Assembly: GCA_035526825.1 (NCBI GenBank)
Contig: DATLBT010000013.1
Span: 1-5,942, forward strand
Source of the DNA: JACPFV01 sp035526825
GTDB lineage: Bacteria; Pseudomonadota; Gammaproteobacteria; Nevskiales; Nevskiaceae
Length of the DNA: 5,942 nucleotides
Direction: 5' to 3'
This document shows, piece by piece, positions 1-5,604 of the stretch. A program made the translations under genes and the position numbers. Under the pieces are notes generated by a model. That model made no database searches. It was given only the letters and a program-made list of their open reading frames with translations, and was not told where the DNA came from. Position 1 is the first letter of the stretch, and the number at the start of each line of letters is the position of its first letter.

Positions 1-114
1 TTCATGTACCTGATCAACCTGCCGCTGATGCTGATCATGGGCCGGCGCGCGATGCGCGCGTGGCACGACTACTTCCGGCGCCTCGAAGCAGGCCAGATCG
101 CGCGATCGCCTTGA
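1..114 (+). CDS. 3' end of an unrecognised membrane-associated protein (partial)
   Basis: Frame 1 is open from the window edge to a TGA at 112-114 and gives 37 residues, beginning FMYLINLPLMLIMGRRAMRA and ending QIARSP. The first 13 or so residues are hydrophobic (Leu, Ile, Met rich) and look like the end of a transmembrane helix. They are followed by a basic, amphipathic tail (RRAMRAWHDYFRRLEAG), as expected for a cytoplasmic C-terminus of an inner-membrane protein. The family cannot be identified from this fragment. The stop overlaps the candidate TTG start of hemH (TTGA at 111-114), so the two genes are probably co-transcribed and translationally coupled. The stop also lies a few bases before a dispersed repeat core at 120-143, so the native C-terminus could have been altered by that repeat. 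That this is a real coding end is inferred from the sensible protein composition and the tight junction. Confidence 0.55.
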   Translation, partial: FMYLINLPLMLIMGRRAMRAWHDYFRRLEAGQIARSP

Positions 115-1085
115 ACGGTCCTTCGACGGCGCTCAGGACAGGCGTTCTTCTGTTGAACCTCGGCTCGCCCGCGAGCCCAACGGCGCCGGCGATCCGGCGT
201 TGGCTGCGCCAGTTCCTGCACGACCGCCACGTGGTCGATACCTCGCGCTGGATCTGGTGCCCGGTGCTTTACGGCTTCATCCTGCCGTTCCGGCCGAAAA
301 AACTGATGCCACTCTATTCGCGCATCTGGACCGCCGAGGGCTCGCCGCTGCACGTGATCAGTCGTCAGCAGCGCGAGGCGCTCGCATCGCGGCTCGGCGT
401 GCCGGTGGCCGAAGGCATGCGCTATGGCGAGCCGTCGATCGAAACGGCGCTCGCCAAATTACGCGGGGCCGGCGTGACGCACCTGGTCGCGCTGCCGCTG
501 TATCCGCAGTACTCCGGCACCACGACCGAGTCCTCATTCGCCGAACTCGACGCAGCCTTGGCTCGAATGGGCTGGGCGCCGCGCGTGAGCCGCATCCAGG
601 ATTACCACGCCGATCCGGCCTACATTGCAGCGCTCGCGGCGAGCGTGCGCGAGCATTGGGCGAAGCACGGCCGCGCCGACAGGCTGCTGATCTCGTTCCA
701 CAGCATTCCGCAGCGTTACGTCGAGCGCGGCGACCCATACCAGCGCCAGTGCGAAGCCACCGCCGCCGCGCTGGTGCGCGAGCTCGGCCTCGCACACGGA
801 CAATGGCTGCTCGCCTACCAGAGCCGCATCGGCCGGCTGCCCTGGCTGCAGCCATACACCGACGTCGTGATCGACGCGCTGCCCGGCCAGGGCGTGCGCA
901 CGCTCGACGTGGTCGCGCCGGGTTTTTCCGCTGACTGCCTCGAGACGCTCGACGAGATCGTGCTGCGCTATGGCGAGCGGTTTGTGGCAGCCGGCGGGAA
1001 GTCGCTACGCTACGTCCCCGCGCTGAACGCGCAATCCGCCCACATCGAAGCCCTCGCCGGCCTGGTGCGCGCGCAACTGGGTTGA
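111..1085 (+). CDS. hemH: Ferrochelatase (protoheme ferro-lyase)
   Basis: HemH inserts Fe2+ into protoporphyrin IX to make protoheme, the last step of heme synthesis in most proteobacteria, usually at the cytoplasmic face of the inner membrane. From the TTG at 111 the protein has 324 residues, close to the usual 320-340. Family landmarks occur in order: the first strand GVLLLNLGSP, the LPLYPQYSGTTTES segment, LISFHSIPQRY with the metal-site His (codon 699-701, residue 197), YQSRIGRLPWLQPYTD, and APGFSADCLETLDEI with the conserved Glu (codon 942-944, residue 278). Both active-site residues are present, so the enzyme should be functional. The start is uncertain: no ATG precedes the first strand. 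The choices are GTG at 60, overlapping the upstream gene by 55 bases, or TTG at 111, overlapping its stop as TTGA. Neither has a good Shine-Dalgarno sequence. I prefer TTG 111 for its coupling geometry. The residues before the first strand, NGPSTALRTG, are translated from a dispersed repeat. The stop overlaps a possible TTG start of sohB. Confidence 0.95.
   Translation: MNGPSTALRTGVLLLNLGSPASPTAPAIRRWLRQFLHDRHVVDTSRWIWCPVLYGFILPFRPKKLMPLYSRIWTAEGSPLHVISRQQREALASRLGVPVAEGMRYGEPSIETALAKLRGAGVTHLVALPLYPQYSGTTTESSFAELDAALARMGWAPRVSRIQDYHADPAYIAALAASVREHWAKHGRADRLLISFHSIPQRYVERGDPYQRQCEATAAALVRELGLAHGQWLLAYQSRIGRLPWLQPYTDVVIDALPGQGVRTLDVVAPGFSADCLETLDEIVLRYGERFVAAGGKSLRYVPALNAQSAHIEALAGLVRAQLG
118..143. 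repeat. Dispersed repeat core inside the hemH 5' end
   Basis: The core reads CCTTCGACGGCGCTCAGGAC then AGGC (120-143). On the minus strand it is the widespread GCCTGTCCTGAGCGCCGTCG-type repeat core. A second copy lies at 4211-4231 in the opposite orientation; the two share TTCGAC and TCAGGACAGGC, separated by 5 bases (GGCGC) here and 4 bases (AAGG) there. This copy has no TGTCATCCCGAG arms. It sits exactly at the junction between the upstream gene and hemH and is read in frame as PSTALRTG. Its identity as a dispersed element is my recognition of a common repeat type and is supported in this window only by the second copy. Confidence 0.7.
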
Positions 1086-1102
1086 GCTCCGAGAAAGTCC
1101 CG

Positions 1103-2095
1103 ATGACCGAATTCCTGTTCCAGTACGGCCTGTTTTTGGCCAAGGCCGTGACGCTGGTTGCCGCGATCGGCGCGCTCGCGATGCTCATCACGAGCCTGGT
1201 GCACTCGATGCGCGCGCACAGCGCCGACCACCTTGCGGTGAAGAGCCTGAACCATCGCTTCCGCGACCTCGCCGACAGCGTCAGGCACGCGACCTTCACG
1301 CGCGCCGAGTGGAAGCGCGAACTGAAGGCGCACAAGGCCGAGGACAAGGCCCGCGGCAAGGCCGGCTCGAGCCAGCGCCCGCGTGTTTTCGTGCTCGACT
1401 TCGACGGCGACCTGCAGGCCACGCCAGTGGCCTCCCTGCGCGACGAGATCAGCGCCGTTTTGCAGGTGGCGCGTGACGGCGATGAGGTGCTGATGCGGCT
1501 CGAGAGCGCCGGCGGCGTCGTGCACGGCTACGGGCTGGCGGCGTCTCAGCTCCAGCGCGTCCGCGATCGCAAGGTGCGGTTGACCGTCGCGGTCGACAAG
1601 GTAGCCGCGAGCGGCGGCTACCTGATGGCCTGCGTGGCCGATCGCATCCTCGCGGCGCCGTTCGCGGTGGTGGGCTCGATCGGCGTGGTCGGCCAGCTGC
1701 CGAACTTCCATCGCCTGCTGAAAAAGCACGACGTCGAGTACGAGCTGCACACCGCCGGCGAGCACAAGCGCACGCTGACCGTGTTCGGCGAGAACACCGA
1801 CGAGGGCCGCGCCAAATTCCAGGAGCAGCTGGAGGAAGCCCACACGCTGTTCAAGGATTTCATCCGGCAAAACCGGCCGCAGGTCGACCTCGCGCAGGTC
1901 GCCACGGGCGACCATTGGTTCGGCACGCGCGCGCTCGAGCTGAAGCTCGTCGATGAACTCAAGACCAGTGACGACTGGCTGCTCGAACGGTCCAGGGATC
2001 GCGACCTTTACGAGCTGCGTTACAAGCGCCACCGCGGGCTGGCCGAGCGGCTCGGCGCCGGGCTGACCCGGCTGCGTGCGACCCTTCTGCCCTGA
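1103..2095 (+). CDS. sohB: SohB-type inner-membrane serine peptidase (S49 family)
   Basis: SohB is a membrane-anchored protease related to signal peptide peptidase SppA, with its protease domain held outside the cytoplasm. The N-terminus FLFQYGLFLAKAVTLVAAIG closely resembles E. coli SohB and forms one membrane segment at about residues 8-33. A charged stretch rich in Lys, Arg and Glu follows (about 45-95), then the S49 domain. The nucleophile Ser is in KVAASGGYLMAC (codon 1610-1612, residue 170). The catalytic Lys is in GEHKRTLTVFGENT (codon 1766-1768, residue 222). The 52-residue spacing fits the Ser-Lys dyad. At 330 residues it is slightly shorter than the E. coli protein (about 350). I chose ATG 1103 because it gives the family N-terminus and has GAGAAAG at 1091-1097, five bases upstream; an in-frame TTG at 1082 overlapping the hemH stop would add seven residues. 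The PEBP gene follows after 23 bases. Confidence 0.93.
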   Translation: MTEFLFQYGLFLAKAVTLVAAIGALAMLITSLVHSMRAHSADHLAVKSLNHRFRDLADSVRHATFTRAEWKRELKAHKAEDKARGKAGSSQRPRVFVLDFDGDLQATPVASLRDEISAVLQVARDGDEVLMRLESAGGVVHGYGLAASQLQRVRDRKVRLTVAVDKVAASGGYLMACVADRILAAPFAVVGSIGVVGQLPNFHRLLKKHDVEYELHTAGEHKRTLTVFGENTDEGRAKFQEQLEEAHTLFKDFIRQNRPQVDLAQVATGDHWFGTRALELKLVDELKTSDDWLLERSRDRDLYELRYKRHRGLAERLGAGLTRLRATLLP

Positions 2096-2106
2096 GGCGC
2101 ATCAAC

Positions 2107-2113
2107 GAGGGAG
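2107..2113 (+). promoter_or_regulatory. Ribosome binding site of the PEBP gene
   Basis: GAGGGAG lies five bases before the ATG at 2119. It is the strongest Shine-Dalgarno sequence in the upstream gene cluster and fixes the start of the PEBP gene, which otherwise follows sohB closely enough to be read through from it. Confidence 0.75.
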
Positions 2114-2118
2114 ACCCG

Positions 2119-2751
2119 ATGAACCTGACCAGCACATCCTTCGCCGACGGCGGCGTCATCCCGGGCCACTGCGCCTTCGCGGTGGCCGACCCCAAGGCGC
2201 ACGTGCGCCTCGCCGCGAACCGCAATCCGCAGCTGTCGTGGAGCAGCGCGCCGGCCGGCACCAAGAGCTTTGCCGTTCTTTGCATCGACGCTGACGCGCC
2301 GACCCGGCCCGATGACGTCAACAAGGAAGGACGCTCCGTGCCCAAGGACCTGCCGCGAGCCGAGTTCATGCACTGGGCATTGGTGGACCTTCCGGCCGGC
2401 ACGACTTCCATTGCCGAAGGCGCCTGCAGCGAAGGCGTGACCGCGCGCGGCAAGAAAGATCCGCAGGGTCCTGCCGGCAGCCGGCAGGGCCAGAACGACT
2501 ACACCGGCTGGTTCAAGGGCGACCCGGACATGGAGGGCACGTACCTGGGTTACGACGGACCCTGCCCGCCCTGGAACGACGAGCGCCCGCACCGGTACCG
2601 GTTCGAGGTGCACGCGCTGGCCCTGGAACGCTGCCCGGTTACCGGCCACTTCACCGTGGCCGACGTGCGCAAGGCGATCGCCGGCCAGGTGCTGGCAAGC
2701 GCCACGATTACGGGGGTTTACACCTTGAATCCAGCGGTGAAGGTCCCATGA
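2119..2751 (+). CDS. YbhB/YbcL family PEBP (Raf kinase inhibitor-like) protein
   Basis: This 210-residue protein belongs to the phosphatidylethanolamine-binding protein superfamily, whose bacterial members have an anion- or ligand-binding pocket but mostly no settled function. Conserved blocks are visible in order: PQLSWSSAPAGTKSFAVLCI, the DADAPTRP pocket motif (Asp57, Asp59, Pro61), the pocket His in MHWALVDLPAG (His85), GPCPP (147-151) and HRYRFEVHAL (158-167). No signal peptide or membrane segment is seen, so it is probably cytoplasmic. It is about 50 residues longer than E. coli YbhB. The extra length lies between DAPT and HW (about residues 63-83, containing DDVNKEGRSVPKDLP) and before GPCPP (about 108-140, containing KKDPQGPAGSRQGQNDYTGW). 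The stop overlaps an upstream ATG of degQ (ATGA at 2748-2751), implying co-transcription and possibly coupling. Family assignment is firm; substrate and role are unknown. Confidence 0.92.
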   Translation: MNLTSTSFADGGVIPGHCAFAVADPKAHVRLAANRNPQLSWSSAPAGTKSFAVLCIDADAPTRPDDVNKEGRSVPKDLPRAEFMHWALVDLPAGTTSIAEGACSEGVTARGKKDPQGPAGSRQGQNDYTGWFKGDPDMEGTYLGYDGPCPPWNDERPHRYRFEVHALALERCPVTGHFTVADVRKAIAGQVLASATITGVYTLNPAVKVP

Positions 2752-2777
2752 AACGTGTCATGACAGACGGAACCCCC

Positions 2778-4133
2778 ATGAAAGCCCTGCTCGCCCCAGT
2801 TTTGATGACCCTCGCCCTCGCCGCCACCCCCGCGCCTGCCCAAATTCCGGCAAGCAGCGGCAACGGCAATGGCATGCCGACGCTGGCACCGATGCTCAAG
2901 CAGGTCATGCCTGCGGTCGTGAACATCTCGATCACCTCTAAGGTCGAGATGCAGAACCCGCTGATGCAGGATCCGCTGTTCCGCCGCTTCTTCGACATCC
3001 CCGACCAGCCGATGGAGCGCGAGGCCCAGGCCATCGGCTCGGGCGTCATCGTCGACGCGGCGCGCGGCTACGTGCTGACCAACCACCACGTCGTCGAGCA
3101 TGCCGAGACCATCAAGGTGCGCCTGACCGACGACCGCATTTACGACGCCAAGCTGGTGGGCTCGGATGCCGACAGCGACCTCGCCGTCATCCAGATCAAG
3201 GCCGACCGCATCAAGGCGCTGCCGCTGGGCGACTCGGGCCGGCTCGAGGTTGGCGACTTCGTCGTTGCCATCGGCAACCCGTTCGGCATCGGCCAGACGG
3301 TGACTTCGGGGATCGTTTCGGCGCTCGGCCGTTCGGGCCTGGGCAATCGCTACGAGGACTTCATCCAGACCGACGCCTCGATCAACCCGGGCAACTCCGG
3401 CGGCGCGCTGGTCAACCTCAAGGGCGAGCTCATCGGCATCAACAGCCAGATCATCTCGCGCACCGGCACCAACGTCGGCATCGGTTTTGCCATCCCGTCC
3501 AACCAGGTCAAGTTCGTGATGAGCGAGCTGATCGCCACGGGCACGGTGCAGCGCGGCCGCATCGGCATCGGCGGCCAGACCGACCTCACGCCGGAAGTTG
3601 CCAAGGCTTTCGGCCTGTCGACCACGCGCGGCGCGCTGATCACGCAGATCGTGCCGGGCTCGCCGGCCGACAAGGCCGGCCTCAAGACCGAGGACATCAT
3701 CCTCGAGGCCAACGGCGCCGAAGTGCGCGACTTCGCCAACCTGCGCAACCTCATCGGCATGATGCGCGTTGGCGAGCGCATCGACTTCAAGGTCTGGCGC
3801 GACGGCAAGACGCGCATGGTGCCGGTCATCGTCGGCAAGGACACGGAGCAGGCGGCAGCGGGCCGCAACCTGCACCCGCGCCTCGCCGGCGCGACTTTCG
3901 CCCCGGCTGACGAGAGCAATTCCGAACGCGTTCGCGGAATCGTCGTGCAGGCAATCCAGCCGCGCACACCGGCGGCGCGGCTCGGCCTGCGCCAGGGCGA
4001 CGTGATCCTCGGCGTGAATCGCCAGAAGGTCGAGACGATGGCCCAGTTCGACAAGCTTGCGGGTGCGGACCAGAAGGAACTGCTGCTCCACGTGCGGCGC
4101 GGCAATAACGCGTTCTTCATCGTGGTGCAGTAG
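2778..4133 (+). CDS. degQ: Periplasmic serine endoprotease, HtrA/DegQ type
   Basis: Do/HtrA proteases degrade or refold damaged envelope proteins in the periplasm. The chain has 451 residues: a signal peptide (MKALLAPVLMTLALAATPAPA, probable cleavage after APA), a trypsin-like domain, and two PDZ domains (about 260-350 and 370-451). The triad is complete: His104 in TNHHVV, Asp134 in SDADSDLAV, Ser207 in GNSGGALVN. The short segment before the protease core (NPLMQDPLFRRFFDIPDQP), the PRLAGATF linker and the C-terminus RRGNNAFFIVV resemble E. coli DegQ more than DegP, which carries a longer LA loop. Length also fits DegQ (about 455). ATG 2778 gives the clean signal peptide and has GGAA at 2769-2772. 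ATG 2748, overlapping the PEBP stop, or ATG 2760 would put an Asp-containing extension before the signal. Ribosomes ending at 2751 could reinitiate at any of these. It is the last gene before a palindromic repeat that may end or stabilise the transcript. DegP or MucD naming cannot be excluded. Confidence 0.94.
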   Translation: MKALLAPVLMTLALAATPAPAQIPASSGNGNGMPTLAPMLKQVMPAVVNISITSKVEMQNPLMQDPLFRRFFDIPDQPMEREAQAIGSGVIVDAARGYVLTNHHVVEHAETIKVRLTDDRIYDAKLVGSDADSDLAVIQIKADRIKALPLGDSGRLEVGDFVVAIGNPFGIGQTVTSGIVSALGRSGLGNRYEDFIQTDASINPGNSGGALVNLKGELIGINSQIISRTGTNVGIGFAIPSNQVKFVMSELIATGTVQRGRIGIGGQTDLTPEVAKAFGLSTTRGALITQIVPGSPADKAGLKTEDIILEANGAEVRDFANLRNLIGMMRVGERIDFKVWRDGKTRMVPVIVGKDTEQAAAGRNLHPRLAGATFAPADESNSERVRGIVVQAIQPRTPAARLGLRQGDVILGVNRQKVETMAQFDKLAGADQKELLLHVRRGNNAFFIVVQ

Positions 4134-4139
4134 TACCGC

Positions 4140-4250
4140 TGTCATCCCGAGCGCCAGCGAGGGATCGTGTTCACGTCGCAGCCACGCTGAACGCGATCCC
4201 TCGGCGCGGAGCCTGTCCTGACCTTGTCGAACGGGCGCCTCGGGATGACA
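4140..4250. repeat. Palindromic dispersed intergenic repeat with nested inverted arms
   Basis: The outer arms are TGTCATCCCGAG (4140-4151) and its perfect 12-base complement CTCGGGATGACA (4239-4250), extended by CGCC/GGCG with one bulged base. Inside, CGAGGGATCGTGTTC (4158-4172) pairs with GAACGCGATCCCTCG (4189-4203): 15 positions, one a T-G wobble, with a 16-base loop. Between the inner and outer right arms lies GCCTGTCCTGACCTTGTCGA (4211-4230), the second copy in inverse orientation of the core found at the start of hemH. The type resembles the common TGTCATCCCGAG repeats dispersed in many proteobacterial genomes. It fills nearly the whole space between degQ and the next gene. No run of T follows either stem, so a classical intrinsic terminator is not supported, though the folded RNA could still protect or terminate the degQ transcript. 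Confidence 0.85.
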
Positions 4251-4254
4251 CGGA

Positions 4255-4262
4255 TATATACT
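4255..4262 (+). promoter_or_regulatory. Possible -10 element of the TIGR02449-zapA unit
   Basis: TATATACT, an AT-rich island in very GC-rich DNA, stands 28 bases before the GTG at 4291 and directly after the right arm of the palindromic repeat. It contains TATACT (4257-4262), a reasonable sigma70 -10 box. No -35 box is found at 16-18 bases; TTGTCG at 4224-4229 is about 27 bases away, too far. The call is therefore tentative. If real, the repeat forms the upstream edge of the promoter. Confidence 0.35.
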
Positions 4263-4290
4263 GGCCCCGTCGTCCCTGGGGCCTTATTCC

Positions 4291-4488
4291 GTGCTGGAAT
4301 CCGAACTCGCCGCGCTCGAAGAACGCATCCAGCGGCTGGTCGCGGCCTACGAACAGGCCCGCCTCGAGCGACGCCGGGCGCTGCAGGAGCGGGACCGGCT
4401 GGTCACGCTCAACAATGAACTGCGCAAGCGCATCGAAGGCGTGATCACGCGCATCAAGACCATGGAACAGGCGGAGCACGACGCGTGA
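4291..4488 (+). CDS. Small coiled-coil protein, TIGR02449 type
   Basis: This 65-residue protein starts at GTG. It consists almost wholly of heptad-patterned helix (LESELAALEERIQRLVAAYE and onward to LNNELRKRIEGVITRIKTM), predicting one continuous coiled coil without membrane or signal segments. Size, composition and position immediately before zapA match the small TIGR02449 family in gammaproteobacteria, which resembles ZapB in build; a role with ZapA at the division ring is inference from this pairing. The stop overlaps the zapA start (GTGA at 4485-4488), so the two are translationally coupled. The Shine-Dalgarno sequence is weak (TGGGG about ten bases upstream). The repeat ends only 40 bases before the start, so a promoter must lie in or next to it unless transcription reads through from degQ. 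Confidence 0.85.
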   Translation: MLESELAALEERIQRLVAAYEQARLERRRALQERDRLVTLNNELRKRIEGVITRIKTMEQAEHDA

Positions 4489-4808
4489 GCCCCGAGCCCA
4501 GAGATGCCAAGCGACTGTCCGTTTCGGTGCGCATCATGGGCAAGGAATTCAATGTCGAGTGCCCGCCCGAGGAGCACGAGGCGCTGGTGCGCTCGGCGGA
4601 GCTGGTCAATGAGCGGATGAACAGCATCCGCAAACGCGGCAAGGCGCTGGGGGCCGAGCGCATCGCAGTGATGGTGGCGCTGAACCTTGCGCACGACCTG
4701 CTCGCGTTCAAGGGCGTCGAGGGCGTCGCGCCCGGTGCCGACCCGCTGGTGGTTGAACGCGTGCGCCAACTCAAGCTGGACATCGACAGCACGCTGTCGG
4801 CGGATTGA
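4485..4808 (+). CDS. zapA: Cell division protein ZapA
   Basis: ZapA binds FtsZ in the cytoplasm and bundles its filaments, stabilising the division ring. The 107-residue protein (E. coli: 109) shows the N-terminal FtsZ-binding globular part, VSVRIMGKEFNVECPPEEHE (about residues 13-32). The first helix follows, EALVRSAELVNERMNSIR, and then the long dimerisation helix with the conserved ERIAVMVALNLAHDLL (about 58-73). The C-terminal helix VVERVRQLKLDIDSTL is suited to coiled-coil tetramer formation. The start is GTG at 4485, overlapping the stop of the small coiled-coil gene, with CGGAG at 4472-4476 eight bases upstream. The stop lies about 46 bases before the 6S RNA, and the candidate ssrS promoter falls in that gap. 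The order zapA-ssrS-fau is conserved in gammaproteobacteria, which supports all three calls. Confidence 0.95.
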   Translation: MSPEPRDAKRLSVSVRIMGKEFNVECPPEEHEALVRSAELVNERMNSIRKRGKALGAERIAVMVALNLAHDLLAFKGVEGVAPGADPLVVERVRQLKLDIDSTLSAD

Positions 4809-4820
4809 ACTTTTCCCGAC

Positions 4821-4849
4821 TCGACAACGGGCATTCGCCACTCCACACT
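4821..4849 (+). promoter_or_regulatory. Candidate sigma70 promoter of 6S RNA
   Basis: TCGACA (4821-4826, five of six matches to TTGACA) and CACACT (4844-4849, three of six to TATAAT) are 17 bases apart. Transcription would begin near 4855-4857, exactly where the 5' strand of the 6S closing stem starts. The -10 box is poor, so the call leans on position and spacing. Confidence 0.4.
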
Positions 4850-4854
4850 GTCCT

Positions 4855-5041
4855 CGGTGTCTCCTGCAGTGTTCGATGACTGTCTGGAACCCCTTGAGCC
4901 TACTTTGTCACCACGGGAGCCATACCCGGGTTGGGAGTGCAGGTCCGCCTCGTAGCGGAAAGCCCGAAAACCTGGCGCGGCACCCACTTGAGACTTTGTC
5001 TCAAGGTCGATGACGGTTGACGGCACAGGTGGGAGACACCG
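4855..5041 (+). ncRNA. ssrS: 6S RNA
   Basis: 6S RNA mimics an open promoter and sequesters the sigma70 RNA polymerase holoenzyme in stationary phase. The ends form a perfect 10-base closing stem: CGGTGTCTCC (4855-4864) with GGAGACACCG (5032-5041), giving 187 nt, the usual size. Conserved signatures are present. These are GTGTTCG (4869-4875); CCCCTTGAGCC (4890-4900) at the 5' side of the central bulge; a small hairpin CTTGAGA/TCTCAAG (4987-4993 with 4999-5005) on the 3' side of the bulge; an apical stem TCCGC/GCGGA (4944-4948 with 4955-4959); and CGGCA before the 3' stem. The location between zapA and fau is the canonical one. By analogy with E. coli, product RNA would be copied from the 5' bulge strand around 4881-4902; this is inference. 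The 3' strand overlaps the start of fau. Exact ends may differ by a few bases. Confidence 0.93.
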
Positions 5042-5604
5042 CTAATTCCCTTGCGCAGCGCAAATCCGCGCTGCGCCGCGAGCTGCGCCAGCTGCGCACC
5101 ACCATCCCCCCGAGTCAGCGCAAGCGCGCGGCGCGACACGCTGCGCGGCACCTTGCGCGTGCCTGCGTGCAGTGGGGGGCGCGCCATGTCGCGGTGTACC
5201 TCGGCACCGCCACGGAGCTCGACACGCGCCCGCTCATCGCTGCGCTGGGGCACCTGCGCCTGTACGCGCCCAGGCTGCGCCCCGGCAATCGCCTCGCCTT
5301 CGCGCGGCTCGCGCCACCGCTCAAGCGCAACCGTTACGGCATCGCCGAACCGCTCGCGTCGCGGCCACCGGCCCGCCTCGACCTCATCGTGCTGCCGCTG
5401 GTGGGCTTCGATGGCACCGGCGCGCGGCTCGGCATGGGCGGCGGATACTACGACCGGCTGCTGGCGCGGTCGCGCGCGTTCCGGCGGCCGCTGCGCGTGG
5501 GCTTTGCGTTCGCCGCGCAGGAAGTCGAGCGCGTGCCGGCTGCCGCCCACGACGTGCGGCTCGACGCGATCGTCACCGAACTGGGCTTGAGGAAGTTTCG
5601 CTGA
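5017..5604 (+). CDS. fau: 5-formyltetrahydrofolate cyclo-ligase
   Basis: This enzyme (YgfA, 5,10-methenyltetrahydrofolate synthetase) uses ATP to convert 5-formyl-THF to 5,10-methenyl-THF, returning a storage folate to the one-carbon pool in the cytoplasm. From TTG 5017 it has 195 residues (family about 180-200). The basic N-terminal helix (QRKSALRRELRQLR) is followed by VAVYLGTATELDTRPLI. Next come YGIAEP and DLIVLPLVGFDGTGARLGMG, leading into the signature GMGGGYYDR (residues 139-147), which forms part of the ATP/folate site. An in-frame stop at 5011-5013 limits the start to TTG 5017 (AAGG at 5003-5006 upstream) or GTG 5029 (191 residues, weak ribosome site). Either start lies inside the 3' end of 6S RNA, so the gene is probably expressed from read-through of ssrS, as in the ssrS-ygfA transcript of E. 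coli. The stop overlaps the next start (TGATG). Confidence 0.93.
   Translation: MTAQVGDTANSLAQRKSALRRELRQLRTTIPPSQRKRAARHAARHLARACVQWGARHVAVYLGTATELDTRPLIAALGHLRLYAPRLRPGNRLAFARLAPPLKRNRYGIAEPLASRPPARLDLIVLPLVGFDGTGARLGMGGGYYDRLLARSRAFRRPLRVGFAFAAQEVERVPAAAHDVRLDAIVTELGLRKFR
5589..5595 (+). promoter_or_regulatory. Ribosome binding site of the EVE-domain gene
   Basis: GAGGAAG lies inside the end of fau, eight bases before the ATG at 5604. It is a strong match and fixes that start, allowing independent initiation of the downstream gene. Confidence 0.75.

Noticed and set aside
60..110. GTG at 60 as the hemH start
   Set aside because: It would overlap the upstream gene by 55 bases, lacks a Shine-Dalgarno sequence and adds an Arg/Pro-rich stretch absent from the family. 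It remains possible but is less likely than TTG 111.
1010..2032. Open frame of 340 codons on the minus strand opposite sohB
   Set aside because: The plus strand encodes a complete SohB with catalytic Ser and Lys. The antisense product has no family resemblance and no ribosome site that stands out.
2718..4145. Very long open frame (475 codons) on the minus strand opposite degQ
   Set aside because: It mirrors degQ, whose protease and PDZ motifs are unmistakable on the plus strand. The minus translation is low-complexity, rich in Ala, Asp, His and Arg, with no recognisable motif, as expected for antisense of high-GC codons.
4158..4203. Intrinsic terminator after degQ
   Set aside because: The stem is strong, but no T-tract follows on either strand and it belongs to a dispersed repeat. 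A termination or stabilising role is possible but not shown.
4224..4418. Plus-strand frame of 64 codons across the repeat and the small coiled-coil gene
   Set aside because: It starts inside the repeat, is Arg/Gly/Pro rich, and runs out of frame over a gene with clear coiled-coil heptads.
4687..5013. Plus-strand frame of 108 codons covering the end of zapA and most of 6S RNA
   Set aside because: It is out of frame with zapA and crosses a structured ncRNA; the translation has no recognisable motif.
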